This document shows positions 22,826 to 30,908 of a DNA stretch of 38,645 nucleotides, piece after piece. Numbering within the stretch: the first letter of the stretch is position 1; every line of letters begins with the position of its first letter. The notes below the pieces were generated by a model, which was not told the origin of the DNA, did not search any database, and was given only the letters and a program-made list of their open reading frames with translations. The translations under genes were made by a program, and so were the position numbers. Origin of the DNA: Lachnospiraceae bacterium (lineage in GTDB: Bacteria; Bacillota; Clostridia; Lachnospirales; Lachnospiraceae); NCBI GenBank assembly GCA_028692975.1, contig JAQUWF010000022.1, forward strand, positions 1-38,645, in the 5' to 3' direction.

Positions 22826-24100
22826 TTAAATACCTCCTGTAAGCTCCGTATTAATACCATTCTTTCGTTCGAGTATTCGCAAGAGACTGGCTGCGCTATC
22901 TGGGCTGTCATCGTGTTCCGCATGCTCGTTATAATCCAGTATCTCATTGATATATTCCGGATCCGTATCTTCCAGCCAGAGGATATTCTTCCAGTTTTTT
23001 CGAAGATAAGTGGATATCTTGACAAATTTATTCATTGATTCACTGTATGAATTGGTCTGGTACCCAAGTTTACGGAGCTCCTTGGCCAGATATCCCTTGT
23101 CCGCATTCTTCTCGCAGGATATTGATCCGGCTCTTAGATTCCTATGATGTACTCCAATCTCGGCGATGCAATCATCAACATGTCTATCCCAGCGCTTACC
23201 AAATCCGATGATCCTTCCATCCTTCAGCTTGTTGAATATGGTGCAGGCCGTGCCATCAGCTCCATCATAAGCAGCATCAATATGCATCCGGCCGCCGTAG
23301 ATCAACTCTGTTTTCTTAGTAAACTGCGGCTCCTTGAACATCGCATCTTTATCCGCTATATGCTTAAGCTCATAGTTGGCTACAAACAAACTGTCTGACA
23401 TGGACTGTCGGAGCTGTTCCAGCTTATCTCGAGCAATGAGTCCAGTAGAATAGCAATCATACCGCTTGACATTCGGCATGATGGAGATCGCATCCTCCTT
23501 ATGCCACGGCGTTCCTGTGTTAATGAAGCGGCCAGTACGATTCTTAATGTTCTGGAGCTCCATGTACTGTATCTTAGTCCGCTCCCGCTCCGCTCTGCTG
23601 ATTCTGTCTTTCAGATTGACGATATCATCCGTCACGACTATGTCAGCATGCTTACCGGTTATGGATGTTCCAATACCAAGCCCAAGCACCTGGCTGACTC
23701 CTCTGGTGGATGTGCACAGGTTTGTGTGTATCTCCGAGTTATTACTTTTCAACAGCTCCAATTCTGTGCCATACAGCGTCCTCACAATCTGCTGCATTAC
23801 TCCTGTGCCAAGGATTTTCTGTGACTGATTAAGCACCTCCGTCACATCATCATCTGTCTTACGGAAGAATATCACATTCTCATTCGGCTGAATGGCTGCA
23901 TGGATTGCCAGGAACAGTGACAGATCAGTGGTCTTATAAGACCCTCGATGTGCGAGCAGCGTCTGATCAGCGTCTGCGTACAAAAAAGACCGCAGCCACT
24001 CGTTATGTAGCTCGGTCAAATCTGTAAATCCTACCCAATGTCCAATTTTATACGGATAATTCCACAGGAGGTCCAGAACCTCTTGCTTTTTGACGTTCAA
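22826..24100 (-). CDS. terL: Terminase large subunit
   Basis: A 424-residue packaging motor. The ATPase half has Walker A at HRGSYKTT (about 51-58), Walker B at DIVVTDD (about 153-159) and a coupling region with NTGTPWH. The nuclease half has an RNase H-like metal site beginning HIDAAYDGAD (about 273-282), with later acidic residues near ENTD/EDTDPEY. The start is TTG at 24100 with GGAGGAA 6 nt upstream, so it overlaps the small subunit gene by 53 bp. It translocates DNA into the procapsid through the portal and cuts the concatemer. Confidence 0.93.
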   Translation of the reverse strand: MNVKKQEVLDLLWNYPYKIGHWVGFTDLTELHNEWLRSFLYADADQTLLAHRGSYKTTDLSLFLAIHAAIQPNENVIFFRKTDDDVTEVLNQSQKILGTGVMQQIVRTLYGTELELLKSNNSEIHTNLCTSTRGVSQVLGLGIGTSITGKHADIVVTDDIVNLKDRISRAERERTKIQYMELQNIKNRTGRFINTGTPWHKEDAISIMPNVKRYDCYSTGLIARDKLEQLRQSMSDSLFVANYELKHIADKDAMFKEPQFTKKTELIYGGRMHIDAAYDGADGTACTIFNKLKDGRIIGFGKRWDRHVDDCIAEIGVHHRNLRAGSISCEKNADKGYLAKELRKLGYQTNSYSESMNKFVKISTYLRKNWKNILWLEDTDPEYINEILDYNEHAEHDDSPDSAASLLRILERKNGINTELTGGI

Positions 24101-24584
24101 AGTATTCCTCCATCTCTTTTAACGATTCATCAATAGCCGGAGTCTTGATATCCAGCTTATCATTCCACATGCCAAGGTGACGGCCGAGCAGTTCCAAAGC
24201 TTTCTCTTTGTCGTTCAGCTTTAACTCAATGCCAAACTTCCCATCTTTTATTCCGGCAATGGCTCGCACCTGCTCCTCGGACAGTTGCTCCGTATCCTTT
24301 ATCTCCACGCTACCTCCATAAATCTCAGCATAATCTGTCACTCTTGCAAAAGCGATTGCCGCAAGTTCCTCTACCACTCTATCCTGCGTTACCTCAGTGC
24401 GTTTTTGACGCTCTTGCATGCGTTCCTGTATATACTCTTCAACCTTAACATTTCTTAACATTCTCGCCCCTGCTGCCGCCGCTGTCGCTTCCTTCTTCAC
24501 GGACGGATATGCAATCCGGTAAGCCCGAGTAGCATTCAAATCTATCAGGTATTCATCTGCAAATATCTTCTGTTTATCTGTCAC
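24048..24584 (-). CDS. terS: Terminase small subunit
   Basis: A 178-residue protein of the Terminase_2 family. The N-terminal DNA-binding helices read TDKQKIFADEYLIDLNATRA, with the conserved AYPSVKKEATAAAAGARML and NVKVEEYI. The middle oligomerisation region and the C-terminal LDIKTPAIDESLKEMEEYF follow. It recognises the packaging start site and stimulates the large subunit. The start is GTG, with AAGGTG about 7 nt before it. It is the first gene of the late operon and is preceded by the long structured leader 24585-24873. Confidence 0.9.
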   Translation of the reverse strand: MTDKQKIFADEYLIDLNATRAYRIAYPSVKKEATAAAAGARMLRNVKVEEYIQERMQERQKRTEVTQDRVVEELAAIAFARVTDYAEIYGGSVEIKDTEQLSEEQVRAIAGIKDGKFGIELKLNDKEKALELLGRHLGMWNDKLDIKTPAIDESLKEMEEYFERQKARGSGPPVELSV

Positions 24585-24611
24585 TCAGGTTCACCTTCTT
24601 TCTTGCATGAC

Positions 24612-24865
24612 AAAACGCCCCATATTTCTACGGAGCGTTTTCAATATTTATCCCGGTCCCGGGACATGCAGTTTATCGTCATATACTGCCAACTTCTTAT
24701 GGCGCCATTAAGGCGATGTCTTCTAACGGTCTTTATCGCTTTGCGATTGGCGTACCGTAAAAACCAGATTCAGCAATCAGGCTGTAACACCTGATCACCG
24801 TGATACTACACATATTGGGGAGGAGAATTGATTGATAAGTCTGGACAAATCTGTTTATTCGTCCA
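24612..24865 (-). promoter_or_regulatory. Dyad-rich leader of the late operon (gene-free 24585-24906)
   Basis: No convincing gene lies in this 322-bp gap. It holds a chain of short inverted repeats: 24612-24641 (AAAACGC...GCGTTTT, 10-bp stem with one G-U in minus-strand RNA, terminator-like), 24656-24665 (GTCCCGGGAC), 24668-24689 (GCAGT/ACTGC), 24699-24708 (ATGGCGCCAT), 24726-24758 (ACGGT/ACCGT enclosing ATCGC-TTT-GCGAT), 24776-24795 (ATCAGG/CCTGAT), 24794-24804 (ATCAC/GTGAT) and 24842-24865 (TGGACAAAT...ATTCGTCCA). With a promoter near 24885, all would lie in a roughly 290-nt untranslated leader. It may be an RNA control element, a pac/cos site, or both. Confidence 0.5.
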
Positions 24866-24879
24866 ACTAACCTGTATAC

Positions 24880-24888
24880 ACTATAACA
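24880..24888 (-). promoter_or_regulatory. Candidate late promoter (extended -10)
   Basis: The minus strand reads TG-T-TATAGT, an extended -10 element, with no recognisable -35 at the right distance. Such promoters often need an activator, and a RinA/sigma-like activator gene ends 20 bp upstream of it. The start point would be near 24873. Weak evidence by sequence alone. Confidence 0.4.
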
Positions 24889-24906
24889 CATGTTCAATGG
24901 GACATT

Positions 24907-25332
24907 CTAGGACATCTTAAAATCCATGAGTGCTTCTCCATGTATCCTGCTAACATGTCTTCTTGTATACCCAAACTCAGCGGATACCTGTTCCCAAGCC
25001 ATTTGTTGTATATATCTCAAACGAAGCACCTCCTGCTCTGTCTCTTCGTCTATCTTACCGATCTGTGCTTCTATCTCTTTACGCACCTTCGCTTTTTTTA
25101 GGCGCTCCTGCTTCAACTTTTCTATCTGCTCATCCACCAGAACTATATAATCCGACAGATCCTTGCATTCACAGGAATGCGGCATATCGTCATTTACTAC
25201 GCTTGGAAACATCTTATCAAGCCGAAGCCTCTGTATCTCATCTAATATCTGCTGTTCCCTGCGGACCGAGGCTGCATACCTTCTTAGATACTGTTTCTTC
25301 TCTTCATTTTCTTCCTGAACTGTCTTTTCCAT
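24907..25332 (-). CDS. RinA/ArpU-like late gene transcription activator (sigma-70 region 4-like)
   Basis: A 141-residue protein. The N-terminal 100 residues are charged and coiled-coil-like (VDEQIEKLKQERLKKAKVRK). The C-terminal part is a sigma region 4-type helix-turn-helix: DEETEQEVLRLRYIQQMAWE and VSAEFGYTRRHVSRIHGEAL. This architecture and the position just before terminase match RinA/ArpU/DUF1492 activators, which switch on packaging and structural genes. The ATG at 25332 is chosen (GAGGTG 9 nt upstream) over a GTG at 25344 inside the binding site. It likely acts on the promoter in the gap at 24.88 kb. Confidence 0.82.
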   Translation of the reverse strand: MEKTVQEENEEKKQYLRRYAASVRREQQILDEIQRLRLDKMFPSVVNDDMPHSCECKDLSDYIVLVDEQIEKLKQERLKKAKVRKEIEAQIGKIDEETEQEVLRLRYIQQMAWEQVSAEFGYTRRHVSRIHGEALMDFKMS

Positions 25333-25516
25333 CAGACTCACCACCTCTCCATGTCTTACCTGACTTCAAATCCCGCACTGCCGTAACTTCCATACCACAC
25401 AGATGTGCTACCTGATTCAACACCTTCATCACCTCTCGGATATGATACGGCACCTTTGCAGCACTTCGAACTGCTTTATCTGCTGTAGGATCTTTGTATC
25501 CTTCACCATTCATCAT
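25304..25516 (-). CDS. Small phage protein upstream of the late activator
   Basis: A 70-residue basic protein with a central helix (KAVRSAAKVPYHIREVMKVL) and a Lys/Gly/Ser-rich tail. GGAGG lies 6 nt before the ATG. It overlaps both neighbours by short stretches, so it is translated within the operon. I do not recognise a family with confidence. Its position suggests a helper or regulator in the early-to-late transition, but that is guesswork. Confidence 0.55.
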   Translation of the reverse strand: MMNGEGYKDPTADKAVRSAAKVPYHIREVMKVLNQVAHLCGMEVTAVRDLKSGKTWRGGESDGKDSSGRK

Positions 25517-26099
25517 TCAGCTCCTCCAATGAATCGTCGACTTGGTTTCTTGACTGTTTCGGCTTCTCCGGCGTTACGTCTGGTGTGTTTATCTTGCAAT
25601 CAATCATGGGCACCTCGTACTCTGGTAACTCCATCCAGGCGATTACCTGTGCCTCTCCGGTTATTTCCCTGTCTGAAGGATACCACCATTTTTCACCAGC
25701 GTAATTTGCCACACGGTGAGGCGGAATCCTATGGGATGCTTTGTATTTTATATATACAAGCACTCTGTTTGAGTGTGTAGGCAAGTCACCGTCCGCTACC
25801 TTATGCCAGCTATATTTTTTTACCAACTCCCGTATCTGCTCCGGTGTAAAACCAGCGTCTTCTGGCGCTTCCCCCAACTGTTCCACGACCTCACCTATGT
25901 CATAGGCTGTGGAGCACTCTTCGAGTATATGTATCTCCATTTTTAAATCACTAATGTTTGCCCTTTGCATCTCTATCCTGTGATTAATTTTGGCGTTGTC
26001 AGGCTCATCAAGACCCTTATATTCCGCAATACGTTCTTCACATTTTCTTATTTCAGCCATTCTTTTTTCTTTTTCTGCATCTGCATCAATTAATCTCAT
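25503..26099 (-). CDS. DUF551-containing phage protein
   Basis: A 198-residue protein. It opens MRLIDADAEKE, the common start of this family, followed by a coiled coil (MAEIRKCEERIAEYKGL). The DUF551 domain lies at about 95-165: KKYSWHKVADGDLPTHSNRV then VLVYIKYK and VIAWMELPEYE. Its function is unknown across the family. The ATG at 26099 is chosen because GGAG is 6 nt upstream and it overlaps the previous stop as ATGA; a longer frame from 26138 would overlap the upstream gene. Confidence 0.72.
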   Translation of the reverse strand: MRLIDADAEKEKRMAEIRKCEERIAEYKGLDEPDNAKINHRIEMQRANISDLKMEIHILEECSTAYDIGEVVEQLGEAPEDAGFTPEQIRELVKKYSWHKVADGDLPTHSNRVLVYIKYKASHRIPPHRVANYAGEKWWYPSDREITGEAQVIAWMELPEYEVPMIDCKINTPDVTPEKPKQSRNQVDDSLEELNDEW

Positions 26100-26629
26100 T
26101 CTTCGCTCCAATCTAACCTCTGACCACATTTCTGGCAATACTTTTGCCCATATTCCACACCGTGCAACGTTATCTTACACCCAGCCGGACAGGTATGCTT
26201 TATGTATGGTTTTTCTCCTGGCTCCTCATAATTACGCTCGATAGGTTTTTTGGGAATCTGTTTTTCGAGTGCGTTAATCGCCCTATCAAAATCAAATTCT
26301 ACCTCTTCTGCATCTTTCTTTCCTCTTCCATGTAAATTTTGAATTATAACCTTTTCTTGCATATGTTCCTTGATTTCTTTTAAATTTTCTATCGTACGCC
26401 GGTGTGACCACGGCAGTTCCATATATTTGCTCATTTTTTCCACGCTCCAATCCGTATTTTTAATAACTTCCAGCAGTTTTTCATATTCCGGACACTGGCA
26501 GGCAGTCATTACGTATGTATGAGGCTGTTTATAATTGTACCCGTACTTTTCTATATGTTCTTTGCAGGCTTTCTTAGTCAGGAACAATGCATCTTCATTG
26601 ACAACATGAAAATATCTGTAATAATTCAC
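26096..26629 (-). CDS. Hypothetical protein with C-terminal zinc ribbon
   Basis: A 177-residue protein. The N-terminal half (YYRYFHVVNEDALFLTKKAC, MTACQCPEYEKLLEVIKN) is not recognised. The last 40 residues contain HTCPAGCKITLHG and YCQKCGQRLDW, a likely zinc ribbon with two CxxC-like pairs. It could bind nucleic acid. It starts at GTG overlapping the preceding stop (GTGA), with no good ribosome binding site, so it probably depends on translational coupling. Confidence 0.55.
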   Translation of the reverse strand: MNYYRYFHVVNEDALFLTKKACKEHIEKYGYNYKQPHTYVMTACQCPEYEKLLEVIKNTDWSVEKMSKYMELPWSHRRTIENLKEIKEHMQEKVIIQNLHGRGKKDAEEVEFDFDRAINALEKQIPKKPIERNYEEPGEKPYIKHTCPAGCKITLHGVEYGQKYCQKCGQRLDWSEE

Positions 26630-26997
26630 ATAATATGGTGCATAAAACTTACTGTTTTTTCCTTTGCTCTGATATTGTTTGCCCGTTCAATCACGTCCTC
26701 AATGTCAGTTTTGTCAATTTCATAAAAGTCCTCATACTTTTTATCGAACTGTTCCGCACTGAATCCATAATCAGAAATAAATTCATCAATCACACTCTGC
26801 ACATCGTCTGGTTCTCCGATGCTGCAAACCATTTCACCGTCATATGCTTCCCATCCATCTGCGTATTCTGAGTTAAAACCAAGTTCCCGTTTTTCCTCTT
26901 TTATTCCCCAGAAGCGAGGATCACGGTTGCCATCTGTCGGCTGTGTCTGCAGCTCATGTTTCAAATTTTCCATGAATTCCGCATATTCTTTTTTCAT
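26626..26997 (-). CDS. Hypothetical acidic phage protein
   Basis: A 123-residue, strongly acidic protein (GEPDDVQSVIDEFISDYGFS, DKKYEDFYEIDKTDIEDVIE). The ATG at 26997 follows GGAGG by 7 nt and overlaps the previous stop as ATGA, so the 24 upstream codons are not used. No family is recognised. Acidic small proteins in phage early regions are sometimes DNA mimics or inhibitors, but nothing here shows that. Confidence 0.5.
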   Translation of the reverse strand: MKKEYAEFMENLKHELQTQPTDGNRDPRFWGIKEEKRELGFNSEYADGWEAYDGEMVCSIGEPDDVQSVIDEFISDYGFSAEQFDKKYEDFYEIDKTDIEDVIERANNIRAKEKTVSFMHHIM

Positions 26998-27630
26998 TCT
27001 ATTTCCTCCGGCTTCTCGCACCGTTCAAACTCTATCACCCACACCCATGGATTAGCGGACCAGCCGTAGATTTCAAGCTTCTTTTTATCTACTGTTTTGT
27101 TCCATGTGTACTTAAATTCAAAGATATAAGGGTTTGTAGTACCATAAAGTTCCATTTGTGTAGAAACGTTTGCATGTTCGAAAAGACTGTTATATGTCTT
27201 ATTCACTTCACTCCATAAAACTCCTTCTGCCCTCGTCTGTTCCTCGGTAATATCCTGCAGCCGCTCAACCCGGACATCCGTAACCTTTAACCAGATGTGG
27301 ACTGCTGCCTTTGGCATGTTGGTGGATGGGCGCCATGTTCCATATGACCCAGGTTGCAAAATTCCATCCGGCCATGCTTTATACACATATCCTCCTTCCC
27401 ATTCATTCCATGTTTCCCGCACATAGAGGATATCGCCTTTTTCGCATGGTGGCATTATCAGTTTTTCTATAAAATTCTTATCTGGTATATTCGGATTGTT
27501 TTTTTCTGCACGGACTTCCGAGGACAGCATCTATCCTATTCTTTTTTATACGCACCCTGTCGCATGTCTTCCGCCCGTCCAAGATTGCCCGGACCATCTC
27601 GGTGCTAAATAGTACTGGTAGTACTCTCAT
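26994..27630 (-). pseudogene. ASCH-domain-like phage protein broken by a frameshift
   Basis: The 5' part, from the ATG at 27630 to a stop at 27478, encodes MRVLPVLFSTEMVRAILDGR and then KTCDRVRIKKNRIDAVL, the normal opening of phage ASCH proteins (the MVxAILxGRKT motif). The rest lies one frame over, from 27530 to 26994: PPCEKGDILYVRETW, VRVERLQDITEEQTRAEGV and NPWVWVIEFERCEK. Both halves are needed for the fold. The start at 27630 overlaps the upstream stop as ATGA, confirming it as the original start. One deleted base near 27520 (for example one of two C residues) would restore the frame. ASCH proteins are thought to bind RNA. Confidence 0.7.
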
Positions 27631-27833
27631 ACTTTTCCTCCATCCTTTATCCCAACTGTATGCTCCATAACGCCCTCATAATTATTCAGCACCCTTTTCC
27701 TCAACGAAGAATCTCCCTCACCAGGCATACGTATTGTAACAATTTTTTTTGCCAATACATCCAGATCAGCTCCTTCGGCCAGCATGATCCTGTCAAGTAG
27801 TGTCGCTGGTTTTATATCTATAACCTCAATCAT
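27627..27833 (-). CDS. Small hypothetical phage protein
   Basis: A 68-residue protein (MIEVIDIKPATLLDRIMLAE, then LAKKIVTIRMPGEGDSSLRK). The ATG at 27833 has GGGAGG 6 nt upstream and overlaps the end of the preceding gene by 8 bases, so an earlier start at 27872 is unlikely. No domain is recognised. It belongs to the run of overlapping accessory genes between the methyltransferase and the late activator. Confidence 0.5.
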   Translation of the reverse strand: MIEVIDIKPATLLDRIMLAEGADLDVLAKKIVTIRMPGEGDSSLRKRVLNNYEGVMEHTVGIKDGGKV

Positions 27834-28311
27834 CTTTTTCCTCCCATTCCTCATAGCATTTCTCACATCCAAATTTTTCGACCAGACTACACCCTATATA
27901 TCCATCCTGAAAGACAGACACATTTGCTTTCAAACATTCTTTTACCTGTTGCCCGGAATACTTTATAAAATGCTCACAGTGTATTGTGGGGTGGAATATA
28001 CCACCTCTGCACCAGTATGCCTGGTCAGTCTTCCAGTTGCTCCATGCGGTTCTTGGAGGCCTATCTGGGTGCGCTTTATCGTATGGGCTTATCTTCGATC
28101 TATGATCGTCATAACATTTGCCATACGGGCACCTGGAAGACCACCAGTATAGACATCGGTTGCAGATGTATGGTTTGCAAAGCATGGCTGACCCGCTTAT
28201 TTCTTTTTCATATTCGAATATATTGATTTGTCCGTTCATCCCAAGCGCCATCTCTATTCCTACGCTGGCTCCGCCGCCACCGGCGAAGCAGTCTATTATC
28301 AAGCTTTTCAC
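27826..28311 (-). CDS. Cys-rich phage protein fused to a cytosine-methyltransferase N-terminal remnant
   Basis: A 161-residue frame that appears chimeric. Residues 1-24 (KSLIIDCFAGGGGASVGIEM) are motif I of a C5 DNA methyltransferase, the SAM-binding start of a protein normally over 300 residues. From Met25 (MNGQINIFEYEKE) it becomes a Cys-rich small phage protein, with CNRCLYWWSSRCPYGKCYDD, AYWCRGGIF and FGCEKCYEEWE, probably zinc-binding. No other methyltransferase motif (such as the PC loop) is present, so it cannot methylate. The start GTG overlaps the stop of the upstream helicase-methyltransferase. An in-frame deletion joining two genes explains it. The second part may be translated from 28239, but no strong site is seen there. 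Confidence 0.65.
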   Translation of the reverse strand: MKSLIIDCFAGGGGASVGIEMALGMNGQINIFEYEKEISGSAMLCKPYICNRCLYWWSSRCPYGKCYDDHRSKISPYDKAHPDRPPRTAWSNWKTDQAYWCRGGIFHPTIHCEHFIKYSGQQVKECLKANVSVFQDGYIGCSLVEKFGCEKCYEEWEEKDD

Positions 28312-30818
28312 GGCGTTACCTCCGGTATAAAATCAAACAGTGTAGGCGTATTGATTTCATCTTCTGCAGACTGCAGGTAGCCAACACCATCTCTGAAATA
28401 GTCTGCATTCAGTTCGATACCATATCCATTCCGCTTCATTTTTACCGCTGTCATAGGAACCGTCATTAATCCACCGAAAGGATCCAGCACGGTATCGCCT
28501 TCATTGGAATACCGATTTATTACTCTCTCTACTATGTCTAACTGTAGTGGACACACATGGAGTTGCTGCCTCCTGCGGCTCTGAGATGTATTAAGTGTCC
28601 TCATGCGGTTGATATCGTCCCATACTTCCAGTTTGTTCCAGCTACCAGGTGCAACTACCATGAACGTTGCCGGAAGTTTACCCTCTTTATCCAGTTCTTT
28701 CGCCAGTTTTACATGTTCCTCATAGTCGTATACATTCTCTCTGCTGTACTTACGATAGACTGCCTGTAGGTTTTTAACGGAAACATCTTTCAGTTCTTCT
28801 TTTCCTATCAGTCGGTCCCCAGAACTTCTCCAATATCCGTGCGCATCAATCTGCCACTGCGCCCTGGTATAAGCATCTTTGGATTTTGTAACGGGATCAT
28901 CCGCATAGGCGTTACTTCTATCAGTTGGAAGCTTTCTAAACAGCAGTATATACTCCGGGCATCCTACTCCCATCTTAGAACCATCCTTGCACTGTTCAGT
29001 CCAACCGAGTCGGTATGTCTGATTGTTTTCCCTTACCACATCGGTCAATACTGTGATCATTCCAAAATACTGAAATCCATGTTTTATGTAATGTGAAATA
29101 CACAGCGCATGAAACGGTTCAATAGTTGGCATACCGGTTCCTGTCACATTTCCAAATAGCACACGATCCTTTACATGAATAGCCGCCACCCGCCCAGGTC
29201 TCAATATTCGAAGCAGTTCCGGTGTGAGAAAGTCCATCTGCTCAAAGAATCGTGCCGTATCCTTGTTGTGTCCAAAGTCATTGTAATTTGCTGAGTATTC
29301 ATAATGATTCCCGAAAGGAATAGATGTATGGATCAGATCAATGCTGCTATCTGCCATCCTTCGTGTTTCCTCCACGCAATCGCTATACACCGCCGTATAA
29401 TGCTTCCCTTCGATTTTCACTGTTTCCACCCCCATCTTTCGCTTCAGCCGCCTTTTCATATTTGCAACAGACATTCCGTATTTTTTCACAATTCCGACCA
29501 TTTTATCTACCATGTAGTTATGGTTTTTCCACTTTTCAACAAGCACATCCTTGATCTGACGCTCATTTTCCATATAGATAATGTCGATCACAACCTGTTC
29601 TTTCTGTAAAAACCGATAGCACCTGTGAACAGCCTGTATAAAATCATTAAATTCATAATTAATCCCTACAAAGATCTCCCGGTGGCAATGTCTTTGAAAA
29701 TTGCAGCCGGATCCGGATAATGATTTTTTTGTTGCGAATAGCCTTGTCTTTCCGTTGGAGAAATCAATGACTCGTTGTTCCCTGGTCTCATAATCCTGAG
29801 ATCCATAGATCTCTACTGTATCAGGCATTTCCTTTTTAATTGCATGGCGTTCATCCTCCAAATCATGCCATAGTACAAAATGTTCATCTGGTGACTTACT
29901 GACGATCTCTTTCATTTTCTCTACACGCTGATCGATGCTGTCCCTCTTGATTTTTGCAGCATCTTTTAGACCAGCAGCAGCTTCATTAAATAATTTCATT
30001 TGTCCATCCATCTCAGCAGAATCACCGTAATGAATTGGCAACTCATGCCAGTTTACCTGCAATGGTGGCAGCTCATATCCGTCATTGGAATAATCCTGAT
30101 TCAAATCAGATGGTTTCGTTATAAATAATGCCCAGCTGCTTACCCATAACCAGAACTCATCCTCCATATTCGGATATAGTGTCAGGTTGTTTGCCTTTGT
30201 GCTGTCTCGTTGGAAGAATCTTGTAAGAGACTGCCCTGTGTCCATGATGTCAAGATATCCCGCATAATGTATCAACTCCTTGTACCTATTCGGAGAAGGG
30301 GTTGCCGTTGCAACAAGCTTATATGGCACTCCTTTGAACTTGTCCATAAATGTCTGATAGGTCTTGCTTCCGAACGACCTTAAAACACTCGCTTCATCAA
30401 GCGATGTTGCCATGAAGAGTCCAGGATCTATGTCACCATCTCTTACTCTCTCGTAATTTGTCAGAAGAATGTTTTCACTTGCGTCCTGTATATCCTCCAT
30501 GTTTCTCACATACCTTGGCTTTTCATATCCGAGAATATTGACCGCATCTTGTGTAAACTCTTGTTTCACTCCAAGTGGAAGGACAATAAGTGCCTTTCCT
30601 CCTTTTTCTTTTATTACCTGGTGACAAAACTCCAACTCCTGCACCGTCTTTCCAAGTCCAAAAGATTCAAATAATGCACGCTTTCCCCCTTTTATCGCCC
30701 AGGCAACAGAATCCCTCTGGTGTGGCTTCAATGCTTTATTAATCCTGTTCTTGTCTATCTCGAAACCGCTATCTGTCGCAATCTCTATTTTTGTTCTCAA
30801 AAATTCCAAGTAGTCCAT
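28308..30818 (-). CDS. SNF2-like helicase fused to N4/N6 DNA methyltransferase
   Basis: An 836-residue fusion. Residues 1-450 are a superfamily 2 SNF2-type ATPase: Walker A region FGLGKT (53-58), motif II DEAS (141-144), ATATPSPNRYKEL, and an arginine-finger helix FIQAVHRCYRF. Residues 470-836 are a beta-class amino-methyltransferase: the catalytic-loop position reads HTSIPFGNHYEY instead of the usual DPPY or SPPY, and the SAM motif is TVLDPFGGLMTVP. I recall similar fusions in clostridial phages. The likely role is modifying phage DNA against host restriction, possibly while moving along it. The start has no good ribosome binding site, so the exact ATG is uncertain. Confidence 0.85.
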   Translation of the reverse strand: MDYLEFLRTKIEIATDSGFEIDKNRINKALKPHQRDSVAWAIKGGKRALFESFGLGKTVQELEFCHQVIKEKGGKALIVLPLGVKQEFTQDAVNILGYEKPRYVRNMEDIQDASENILLTNYERVRDGDIDPGLFMATSLDEASVLRSFGSKTYQTFMDKFKGVPYKLVATATPSPNRYKELIHYAGYLDIMDTGQSLTRFFQRDSTKANNLTLYPNMEDEFWLWVSSWALFITKPSDLNQDYSNDGYELPPLQVNWHELPIHYGDSAEMDGQMKLFNEAAAGLKDAAKIKRDSIDQRVEKMKEIVSKSPDEHFVLWHDLEDERHAIKKEMPDTVEIYGSQDYETREQRVIDFSNGKTRLFATKKSLSGSGCNFQRHCHREIFVGINYEFNDFIQAVHRCYRFLQKEQVVIDIIYMENERQIKDVLVEKWKNHNYMVDKMVGIVKKYGMSVANMKRRLKRKMGVETVKIEGKHYTAVYSDCVEETRRMADSSIDLIHTSIPFGNHYEYSANYNDFGHNKDTARFFEQMDFLTPELLRILRPGRVAAIHVKDRVLFGNVTGTGMPTIEPFHALCISHYIKHGFQYFGMITVLTDVVRENNQTYRLGWTEQCKDGSKMGVGCPEYILLFRKLPTDRSNAYADDPVTKSKDAYTRAQWQIDAHGYWRSSGDRLIGKEELKDVSVKNLQAVYRKYSRENVYDYEEHVKLAKELDKEGKLPATFMVVAPGSWNKLEVWDDINRMRTLNTSQSRRRQQLHVCPLQLDIVERVINRYSNEGDTVLDPFGGLMTVPMTAVKMKRNGYGIELNADYFRDGVGYLQSAEDEINTPTLFDFIPEVTP

Positions 30819-30908
30819 TTTTTCAAAAGGAACCGATGCATCTTTACCCGGCCGGGGTTCCGACTCCTTTCGATTAATTTATTTAGTTTTTTAACTTTAA
30901 GATAGATC

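Noticed and set aside
24800-24910. A short plus-strand frame after GGGGAGGAG beginning TTG near 24828
   Set aside because: The product would be a very short peptide with no pattern, spacing to the start is poor, and the strand is opposite to every neighbour; the GA-rich stretch is more likely part of the leader structure.
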